Shown piece after piece: positions 42,301 to 50,936 of a stretch of 64,000 nucleotides of DNA. The translations under genes were made by a program, and so were the position numbers. This stretch comes from Linnemannia schmuckeri (lineage: Eukaryota; Mortierellomycota; Mortierellomycetes; Mortierellales; Mortierellaceae): assembly GCA_029449235.1 (NCBI GenBank), contig JANATG010000001.1, positions 4,526,001 to 4,590,000 on the forward strand. Direction: 5' to 3'. Positions within the stretch are counted from its first letter, which is position 1. Every line of letters starts with the position of its first letter. Below the pieces are notes generated by a model. The model saw nothing but the letters and a program-made list of their open reading frames with translations, was not told the DNA's origin and did not search any database.

Positions 42301-42666
42301 CTAGTTCCCATCAAAGTTATCGAAGCTCGGAAGATGGAGTCGAGAATTGTAGGACCCCATGTAAAACGTTTGCACCCCATCTCGAACCTCGCTACAATCT
42401 TGTCGAGAGGCACTGAGGGCCAGATAATAGCCCAAATACTGACAGCCTACACAAAAGGCACAGCACCAAGGACAAACAAGAGCCCTAGAAAGCGAATGAA
42501 GGGATTTGTAAGTACTTTGCTCTTTGGTGTGATCCAAGGAATGCTCGCGATCGTCGCCAGTCTTGGCTGTTACCTTCTTTGCTGACCAAATATCCACTGT
42601 GACCTTGAGAATATTCAATGGTGCTGTAAATAGATAGAAAAGGAGTACAAAGAAAAAGGCAAGCAT
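42301..42666 (-). CDS. hypothetical membrane or secreted protein, doubtful
   Basis: 121 codons from an ATG at 42666. It opens with a hydrophobic stretch (MLAFFFVLLFYLFTAPL) that could be a signal or membrane anchor, then a charged part, then a Cys-rich segment (CPWCCAFCVGC). No family recognised, and the opposite strand is also open over part of it. It could be chance. Confidence 0.25.
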   Translation of the reverse strand: MLAFFFVLLFYLFTAPLNILKVTVDIWSAKKVTAKTGDDREHSLDHTKEQSTYKSLHSLSRALVCPWCCAFCVGCQYLGYYLALSASRQDCSEVRDGVQTFYMGSYNSRLHLPSFDNFDGN

Positions 42667-43002
42667 TACTTCTTGTTGTTCACAACTTAAACGTTATCAG
42701 CGAGCGAATCGAATTTAACATTCTCTTAAAAGCCCGACCAAGCGAAAGAAAGAGGAACGATGTTGTTCTTTCGAACTAGTCTATAGAACAATGGGCTTGA
42801 TCTCAGCGTATCATAGTAACAAGGCTACTCTACTGCTTATAATACCCTGCTCAATTAAAATCGTCTGTTATGGATTTATCGCCTCCAATATTTTGAAATT
42901 ATCATTAGCAGGAACTTCACCAAGTCTTTCCATTCTGCAAGAGCAACTCTTGTAGCGTGATTCAGGATCCAAAGGCCCATCCGTATTCAACTAAAAATCG
43001 AA

Positions 43003-43154
43003 AAAGACGGTAATCGTCGTGTTCTGGCGAGTGTTCTGGCTTAGAAGCGTCCAGCCATAACCCAATGGATAATAGATTCGGGCTACTGCCTGCTCACTCA
43101 CGCCCAAATTCTGCCTCTCATACAAAGTTCAATTATTACTGCAAAACTAACCTA

Positions 43155-43188
<34 letters not shown>

Positions 43189-43315
43189 ATTAATGGGTGA
43201 ACAATTGAACGCTTACTGGATTCTGTTAGAGTATGATTGAAAGAGCCAAGTGCAAGGGATCAATAAGCAATGTCACTATGAACACTTGGCTGCCACAAGC
43301 CAGTTAACTGTACCT
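43003..43315 (-). repeat. 28S rRNA 3' fragment, longest minus-strand copy
   Basis: The reverse complement runs from AACTGGCTTGTGGCAGCCAA through TTCACCCATTAATAGGGAAC and GCTGGGTTTAGACCGTCGTG to GGACGCTTCTAAGCCAGAAC and ACGACGATTACCG. It covers nearly the same part of large-subunit rRNA as the copy at 3103-3455 and starts at the same rRNA base. Differences to functional rRNA are numerous, so it is not a gene. Confidence 0.85.
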
Positions 43316-43319
43316 CTTG

Positions 43320-43600
43320 ATTTTTTTCATTCTTTGTCCATCTCATCATTCGAACTTCATCCCTTGAATCTTTTAATCCCATGAGTCTTCTAATTCCTTG
43401 ATCTTTTTACTCTTGACTTTTTTTACCCCTTAGTTATTCTTATGCCATGGTGTTTTTATTCCTTGATCTTTCCTTTGTTTTAATCGCTTTTTACTTTCTG
43501 ATCATCTTTATCCCTTAATCTTTTACTTGTCGTGTCCCTTCCATTTTTCATCCACTCATTTTTTTCACGTCTTCACCCTTTAATTCGTCAATCAATGCTC
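43320..43600 (+). repeat. pyrimidine tract with TTGATC units
   Basis: T-rich with units such as CCTTGATCTTTTTAC, CCTTGATCTTTCC and TTTCTGATCATC. It begins at the common edge of the 28S-derived fragment to its left. Confidence 0.6.
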
Positions 43601-43610
43601 TCAGGAAGCA

Positions 43611-43714
43611 ACCAGTCAACGCTTGCTTAGTTCTGCTTTGGTGTGATAGAAGGAGCTAATTACCGAAGGAACGAAAGCATCATCGCATGAACGCCTGGCT
43701 GCCGCAAGCCAGTT
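43611..43714 (-). repeat. 28S rRNA-derived fragment
   Basis: GTTCTGCTTTGGTGTGATAG and GAACGCCTGGCTGCCGCAAG ending CCAGTT match the reverse complement of the rRNA segment; about 100 bases. Same edge as the other copies. Confidence 0.75.
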
Positions 43715-43859
43715 GATAAGCCTCTTTCATAGCCCATTTCGCGATGTTTGGTTAAGTGCTACCATGGCTAGGCTATGGTTTTGGCGCGTTTAGCTTTTGT
43801 GTAAACTGGAATTATACACGCAATATGGTGGAATACACTGCCAATCTTCTTTTCTGAAC

Positions 43860-44010
43860 GTCTTCGTTAATGACTGTCGCTCTCGTCCTCCCCTTGATCC
43901 CCCCTTCGGGTTTTCTCTCCGCCATCTCTCTCCCCTTATTCCTTTTCTTATATTGTCCTTACTCGCCTTTTGTTTAAACCTTTCCTTTTCTCTGCCCTAA
44001 ATCCCCCTCC
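43860..44010 (+). repeat. pyrimidine tract with TTGATC unit
   Basis: C/T-rich with CCCCTTGATCCCCCC and similar. Before it, AAACTGGAATTATACACGCA (43803-43822) resembles AAACTGGTATTATAAATGCA (5909-5928), which follows another 28S-derived copy. The composite unit therefore extends beyond the rRNA part. Confidence 0.5.
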
Positions 44011-44011
44011 T

Positions 44012-44108
44012 TATGCTTTTGGTGTTGACTTGAGTATGATAGGAAGAGCCGACATCAGAGGATTAAAAGGTAGCATGACTAAGAACACTTCCCTGTCACA
44101 AGCCAGCT
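44012..44108 (-). repeat. 28S rRNA-derived fragment
   Basis: GAGTATGATAGGAAGAGCCG, ACATCAGAGGATTAAAAG and CACAAGCCAGCT match the reverse complement of the rRNA segment. Same edge as the other copies. Confidence 0.75.
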
Positions 44109-44129
44109 AGTTTACACGTAGTTTTCTCT

Positions 44130-44380
44130 TTGTTTTGTGTTTTATCTCCAAAATACCTCCGCTCTTGGTCTCTTTATGTCCCTCCTCTCTCAGACACCTT
44201 TTAACACTACCCTTGTTGTTTATCCTTCCACTTACTCCTTTCTTTTTATCTGTTCCCTTATTTCCGCTATTCCCCTTTCCTTTTATTTATCCGTCCCATC
44301 TTGCATTCCATCTCTCCATCCATTTACTGTTTCTTCCTCGTTCGCTTTCCTTTCTCCCTGCCTTTAGTTCTTTTCGAGTA
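44130..44380 (+). repeat. pyrimidine tract
   Basis: T/C-rich stretch following the 28S-derived fragment at 44012-44108 and running up to the promoter of the 44504 gene. Confidence 0.5.
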
Positions 44381-44421
44381 ATCCACACATTACTCGTGGG
44401 TACTAGGCGTTTCAACAACGC

Positions 44422-44429
44422 TATAAAAG
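44422..44429 (+). promoter_or_regulatory. TATA box of the 44504 gene
   Basis: TATAAAAG 82 bases before the ATG at 44504. Confidence 0.65.
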
Positions 44430-44503
44430 GGCCTTTTACACTTTGCATATTCTTCATCTCATTCCAAGTATAATTCACATCACATCGACAGATATCAAAA
44501 AAC

Positions 44504-44881
44504 ATGCGATACACCTTTCCAGTCTTGTCCGCCGTCATCACCGTAGCTCTGATGGCTGACGCTGTCCCAGCTACATCTGATACTTCCAACAAAGTGGACA
44601 CCCTCAGCCTTGGCTCTTTAAGAAAGTCCTCCCTTCGTAGACGTGCCACTGGAACATTACGTTATGTAAATGTCAATGAGGATGATTTCACCATCAACGA
44701 TCCTGCCTCCGGAGAGTGTTTTCTCTTGGTTTCCGGTGCCGTTCATGTCGACAACGGCACGGGTTCAGTGGGTACCGTCTATTCCGACCGTGGCTGCGAA
44801 GATGTTCTGGGAGGACCATTGGCACCAGGTTCCGCACGGGACTTCGGTGAGCCGGTTCCACACAGCATCAAGTTCGCGTGA
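44504..44881 (+). CDS. small secreted protein, possibly crystallin-like
   Basis: 125 aa as an unspliced frame. Signal peptide to about residue 24 (ITVALMADAVPA). A pro-region ends in LRRRA near residue 49, a Kex2-like processing site. The mature part has two cysteines (GECFLL, RGCEDV) and strands such as TLRYVNVNEDDF and GTVYSDRGC, ending HSIKFA. The short beta-rich layout and the S-I-K-F end resemble the protein at 7197. The stop codon lies inside GCGTGAGTGC, a good splice donor, so the true C-terminus may come from a further exon. The nearest clear AG lies about 265 bases downstream; joining it adds only a few residues. Confidence 0.7.
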   Translation: MRYTFPVLSAVITVALMADAVPATSDTSNKVDTLSLGSLRKSSLRRRATGTLRYVNVNEDDFTINDPASGECFLLVSGAVHVDNGTGSVGTVYSDRGCEDVLGGPLAPGSARDFGEPVPHSIKFA

Positions 44882-44884
44882 GTG

Positions 44885-46280
44885 CTTCTCCGTGCTTTCT
44901 TCCTTGTTTCTCAGTACCATTTTTCCCGCCTTTACAACTTGCCACTGCTCCCACACCATCATCGCCTTTGCCACCACTCTCACCTATTCTTCTTTCTTTT
45001 TCTTTCCTTTCACCCTTCGTCCTCTTTACATCTTTCACTCTCTTTACATCCTGCGCCTTCTTTCTCTTACCTTTCTTTTCTTTTGATGCTTCACAACACC
45101 ATGATCGACGACCGTCTGGACCTGTTCTGTCTCGTCGATTGCGAGCGCCAGTCGAACGCCTTCTCCGTGAAAGTTAAACTAGTAGAAACCGTTGATGCTC
45201 TCAAGATGCTCTTCAGTACTGTCGAGGTTAGCTGCTCCACATAGGCGGCTTCCTTTTTCTTTAACGAAGAAAGACTCATGACCTCGAATAAAGACCATCT
45301 TTCTTTCTTATTCCTGTTCATGTCCCCACCTTTTGCAATTTTTTTCGTCCGAAAGATAATTTCACCGCTATCAACTGACTTTTTCCTTTTCCCGTCATAA
45401 TAAGTACCGCTTCTCAGTCTCTTTCAACTTTCATCCCACATACATACCTGTAGAACTGCCCTTCATAATTCGCTGCTTATCTACAGCTCCCAGGGAGCAC
45501 GTTTTCATTTTATTTTTTTTTCTGGTGGCTGTTTTTTGCTTCCCTCTTTCAACACATACACGCAGTGCCCTTTGCAGGATTGCATAAGCTTAATTTGGCA
45601 GGACTATTACTTTGAACTGTCCACTCCAACTTTAATATTATAGCACTTCGAATTATTGCGGCTTATTCCCTCCATCTAACGGCACTGACATCTTTTACTG
45701 GCACTGTATCACTTCATTGTCCTATCTAACTATAATAGCCAAGAGGAATAGGAGCTGCTTTGTAGTTGGTTTTGAGTGAATGTTCTTTTAAACTCATTGT
45801 GAAAGCTGAGTTAGAGACGAATGTGAGCGATAGTTGAATATCTTTGGGATTTAAAACAAAAATAACAAACATCATGATTGTGTCGCATCGTTTACGGAAG
45901 GATCTCGCTAACGGTGAGATGCGTTTGGCGAGGGGATAACTTTTTACTTTTTACCCACTGTAATGAAAATGAGGTGCATTAACTGTTGGTCAAGGTATTG
46001 GCTTATTTGACCAGTCATGCACACGTGGCATTTTTACATGTAGAAAATGCTTGATGGGCAGAGGAGCGAGGGAAAGAGGGCTTAGAGACTACACTCGCCA
46101 TCCTTCTTTCATCCCGGCAATCTCTCCTCACATTTGCATTCACACGCACCCTCCCTCTTCCTATTGTTCACTCTGCATTTATCCTATTTTCCAGTCCACT
46201 CATGCATCACCACACATTGCCCTGGTCTCTCCCATTTTCTCATTTCGTCTTTTCCAAACTATATTTCTTGTTCGTGAAAT
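44885..46280. other. intergenic or 3' part of the 44504 gene
   Basis: The first 350 bases are C/T-rich and may be intron or 3' UTR of the gene at 44504. The rest shows no gene or repeat. A CT-rich leader precedes the Sel1 gene at 46289. Confidence 0.4.
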
Positions 46281-46288
46281 CACCTAGG

Positions 46289-48621
46289 ATGCCGCCATTC
46301 GCATTTTTCTCTCGGGGCAAAAAAAGTCGCCGCTACCAAGACAGCAGAACAACGATATCTTTATCCAGGTATTCCGTCTCATCCGCAAGAACCACTAACG
46401 CCTCAGGAACAACAGGTGAGATTTTTCATATCGACTGTCATACTGACCCTGATGCCCAAAAGGGGTTCATTCTCTGGGACGATATCCAGCGAGTGTCCAA
46501 TGAGGTCCTCCTTATCAGGAATGAGACAAAAGTAGTTCCTTTTATGAAAGGAACTGATCTGAAGGTGTGAATGCATGCTCGCCCAGTACCGCGTCAACTT
46601 TGAAGGAAAAAATGGAGAAGAGAAAAGAAAACGCTAATTAATTTCTATCTATTTTTCGAAATATAGCCTGGAGCCTCGTGGGATTGCTGCAGGACCAGAT
46701 ATCGTCCTGGATGTTGTTGTGGGAGAAGAAGTGCTGCTGCTGTTGTTGCTGGTGCTGATATCTCATTAGTACAAAGGATTTTTCAGGACATGACACTCAG
46801 TACGCCTCTGCAGGACCCTAGCAAGACTCGACGCAACCCAGTTTATGGCGACGAAATGGAGGCTATGCAGAATTACAATCATATCGATCATCCAGCACAA
46901 GTATTATATCTTCGAGGGGCTCAGGCTATTCTGCCAGTTACGCTAGACGTCAGTTACAGCAGCGCAGCCAACAAACCTGTACAGAAATATCCTGCGTCAA
47001 CGACAACGTTTCGTGGACCTCATACCGTTAGGCATATTAAAACTGACCTCAGTAGTGCCCCAACAAAAGAGCAACCCAGAGGCGCCAACATACCGGAACA
47101 GAATCCTATGAACACCACCCCAGCACTTGCACCGCTTCCTCCAAAGGACCAACTCGAAAGCGCTGACAGACCTTCGCAAAGGTCTAGAAATAACAGCTCA
47201 GTACCTGCTACACCACCTCAAGGAACTCCAACGACTGCGCGCGAAGGACGAGGCAAGATTGACAAGCCCGTCAAGAATTAGCCTACGACCACTGATAAAT
47301 CTCGACAAACCATTCTGGCCGACGCCTTCTTCACTTCCAGACGAGACAAGGCTGTCAAACCAATCGATAACCAGTCTATGACTACCGACAAACCACGACA
47401 ACTCTTTATTAGGGACACTTCCATCACCACGGCCAATAAAATGATCCGCGGTAAAAAAAAGGCTGACGCTGAGCAAGACGACATTATGAGTCAGGTCAGT
47501 CGCGGAGACATGTACAAACAGGGCCTTGTTGTCAAGCGGAACTACGAGAAGGCTCTGAAGTGGTGTACCAAGGCCGCCAACAATGGACACTCTGGCGCCC
47601 AATACAACATCGGGCTCTTGTATGAGCATGGCGATGGCTGTGTTCAAAGCAACTTTACCGCTTTCCAATGGTTCCTCAAGTCCGCGCAGCAAGAATACCC
47701 CGCCGCCCAGTATGTTGTGGCAGACTGGTACGAGAAAGGCCGCGGTGTTCTCGAAGACATCTCCAAAGGCTCTCGAATGGTACACAAAGGCTGCCCGGCA
47801 AGGATATGTCACATCTCAACTCCGCCTAGGCTGGCTGTACTCTTATAGCAAGCACGTTCCAAGCGACGACTCCAAGGCGTTGATATGGAATCTCAAGGCA
47901 GCCACTCAAGGAGACAGAAAGGCGCAGATTTTGGTGGCCAAGGCATATGAGATGGGTCACGGTGCCTGCAAAAGCGACTTCTTGGCTCTGAAGTGGTACC
48001 TCAAGGCTGCTAACCAAGGAGATAGGGACGCCCAGCGCAAGGCCGCCGTGTTTCATCGGAAATATCACGGTGATCCACAAGACGATGAACAAGCCAAGAA
48101 GTGGCACGATGTCGTCACTGAACAGGATAAGGGTGACAAGGCAGCGCAAGAAAGGGTTGACTTCCTGAAGGACATATATAACAACGCTCCTCCTGCGACT
48201 TCATACTCAAACGACAATTCGTCCAAGGATGGCTACGGGTTCTCATCAACTGATGCCTATTATCCACCACAACCACCTCAGTCACCATACTCATACAGAT
48301 CCCAACTTGTATACCCACCTCTCGCCCAGCTTATGTACGCGTCTCAAGCTGTATATACTTCTACACACAACAAACACAACCAATTTACCCACACTCTTTT
48401 AATCTCCCATTCCCGCCCCAATCCCAATACCCGATCAACATGAATCCTTTTTCATACCCCTATGAGCTGCCTTCCCCTTTAGATCACAGCCTGTGCTAGT
48501 ACCTATGCAGGGCCAGTCAGGTACTGTTCCTGTAGCCGTTCCTAAGAATCCGGATGGAACCCCTGCGCCGTACGCATATCCACCTACATACGAATTCCCA
48601 TATGGACGTCCCTTTTCATAA
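46289..48621 (+). pseudogene. Sel1-repeat protein B, multiply broken
   Basis: Exon 1 from the ATG at 46289 carries the shared N-terminal domain (FHIDCHTDPDAQKGFILWDD, VLLIRNETK, PFMKGTDLK). The donor region reads GTGTGA instead of GTATGT, and its phase no longer fits the acceptor TATAG before LEPRGIAAGP. Exon 2 has a frame change at a CTG/TGC run near 46735, a stop at 47279, Sel1 repeats (AEQDDIMSQ, KALKWCTKAANNG, AQYNIGLLYEHGDG), a frame change near 47765, more repeats (KALIWNLKAATQG, ALKWYLKAANQG), then a Pro/Tyr/Ser-rich tail (YYPPQPPQSPYSY; later YAYPPTYEFPYGRP) reaching 48621. The Pro/Tyr tail is not present in the other paralogues. Confidence 0.75.
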
Positions 48622-48902
48622 GCTTTTTTTTTATGCTCTCATGAAAAAATATACATGACACCAACATGCAAACTGACTTTGCTGGAGGGGTGCGCCAACT
48701 CGCAGAAGCAAGAGGTCGTTCCTGAAAATGCAGTCTAGCCAATCATGAGCCGGCAGTGCATCCATGCTCTTAAAATTGAAAAATCTACTCCACTTTTGAC
48801 ACTTCTTTCTCCGTTCAACCCATCTCCCTCCTATTCCATTCACGTTTTTTGTGGCATTCATCAGCCTCAACCATCTCCTTGTTTCTTCACAAACCAAAAA
48901 CC

Positions 48903-50513
48903 ATGAAACACTACTTCTCAGCTTTCACCAAAAATACCTCTCTCTTCTGGCAAAAGGAAAGAAAGACATCCAAACAGGCTTACTCACTTCACGCAACAGT
49001 GCAAGGGTTCCGCGCCGTCCTCAAAAATAAGCGACCCCCCTCGTCCTCCTCCTCCAGCAATACCCTTATACACCCGGACGATGTTGTCTTCATTGACATC
49101 TATACCGACCCTCTATCGAAAAGAGGCATTGTTATGTGGGAAGATATCCTGGTAACCTTCGAGGACGCACTCTTTGTCAGGCATGAGGCCAGATTACTTC
49201 CTCTTTTGAGAGGTCCAGATCTTGTGACGTATGTGCTTTAATATTCTTCTGCAGCATGCATATTTTTATCTCTCTCTTTTTTATTTGTCTTGGAGGGACG
49301 AGAAGGAAAGAGACTGGAGAATGAAGACAACTAACAACTGCTTGTAATGATACTTTTTTTTTATAATGAACGGCATAGTCTGGCACCCCGCAGGATTGCT
49401 GCAGTACCTAACACCATCTTGGATGTCGTTGTAAGCGGAGAATTGACTACTGTAGGCGATATATCCTCGCATAAACGGGCTGTTCAGGAATATTCACACG
49501 GTACGCCTCAACAGGAACCCACTAGGCCTCCACGAAACCCGAACGGTGGCGATGAAGCAGACGCAATGCAGAATTACAATACTATGGATGTCCCGTTCAA
49601 AAGGCGTCCGGTCCCACGAAATCCAGCATTAGGACTCGAGCTTCCGATGGGCAACTATTTAGACATCGAGCGTCCTGACATGGTATTTGACTTTCGAACC
49701 ATAACATGCGTCCCGCAAGAAGGCATCAAGTGCAATTTAATCGGTACCGGATTTTCCCTTCCTAGATCCAACACCTCAATGGTCATCAAAGCTGATCATG
49801 ACGATGTGGAGGCTGAAGTAGCTCTGGGAACCTTATATCGAGGGGGACGTCGAGTTCATCAAGACCTTGAGAATGCTATGCCCCGGTATATTAAGCCAGC
49901 CGGACAAGGAACCGCTCAAGCTTAGTATAACCTCGGGCGTTGGTACCTGCAGCGCCACAACTCTATCCAAACTAACAATTGCGAGGACGATAGCGATACT
50001 GGAGAAAACAATGAGTCTGGTCAAGGCAAAGGCTCTGAGGAAGGTGAGGGCGTTCCGCAAGACCGATCCATGGCTATCGAATGGTTGCTCAAGTCTGCCA
50101 ACCAAGGTTTTGCAGACGCCCAGTTCGAGTTGGCGTTGATATATTCTGAGGACAGCCATACCGACAATCATGACGCGGAAGCCCTCTCTAAGGCCATAGA
50201 ATGGCTCACCAAAGCAGCCGAACAGGGTCATGCTTTCGCTCAGGCATCTTTGGGTGTCATTTACATCGAGGGCAACGGCGTTCCGAAAGACGAGCATGCG
50301 GGCATAGAATGGCTGCTAAAGTCCGCAGCGCAAGGCAATGTCGATGCCCAATACCTTTTGGGTCGTCTGCACGAAGAAGGCGTAGGCCTTTCCAAGAATG
50401 TTTCGACGGCCAAGGAATGGTACCTCAAGGCTGCTGAACAGAACAGTGAAGAGGCCAAAAGTTGCTTAGAGAAGTTGGAAGCATTCGAACCATTAGAGTG
50501 CTCGGGGATCTGA
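48903..50513 (+). pseudogene. Sel1-repeat protein C, single in-frame TAG
   Basis: Exon 1 48903-49228, intron of 150 nt (GTATGT ... CTAAC ... ATAG), exon 2 49379-50513. Exon 1 encodes a basic leader, then the shared domain (VQGFRAVLKNKRPPS, VVFIDIYTDPL, VMWEDILVTFEDALFVRHE). Exon 2 opens LAPRRIAAVPNTILDVVV. The frame is open to the end except for one TAG at 49923-49925, where Sel1 repeats have Gln (A-Q-A-stop-YNLGRWY, paralogues AQYNIG); a C-to-T change from CAG explains it. About six Sel1 repeats follow (AIEWLLKSANQG, DAQFELALIYSE, GVIYIEGNGVPKDE). Without the stop it would encode about 486 aa. It looks recently inactivated. Confidence 0.82.
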
Positions 50514-50936
50514 GAGGGAATAGGTGTTTTGCTATGCACGAAAGTAAAAAAAAAAAAAAAAAATGCAAATAAAATGATCTGTCTTTGCCAGGAGGATGTG
50601 TTATTCTGTTCTCCTGCACACACTAACACGACGCAACTGATCGTATCTGCACGGTCTGGAACATGGAAAGTTCTGTCCAATCACGAGTTAACGCCATATC
50701 AATCCTTCTACTGCTTTGCCTTTCCCGAAAAATATGAAAAATATGAAAACCTTCGCCAACCTCTCATTCTTCTTTCCTTTTATTCATAACTCTTTTTCGT
50801 TCATACATTCACATTCACCCCTCTTCTCATCCCCAACCAACTTGCATCACACACTTCCTTCATTCATTCCTCACCTTCTTCCTTCCAGACCTCACTTTTC
50901 CTCTCACACTCTTCGTTTTTCTTTCAAAAAAAAAAA

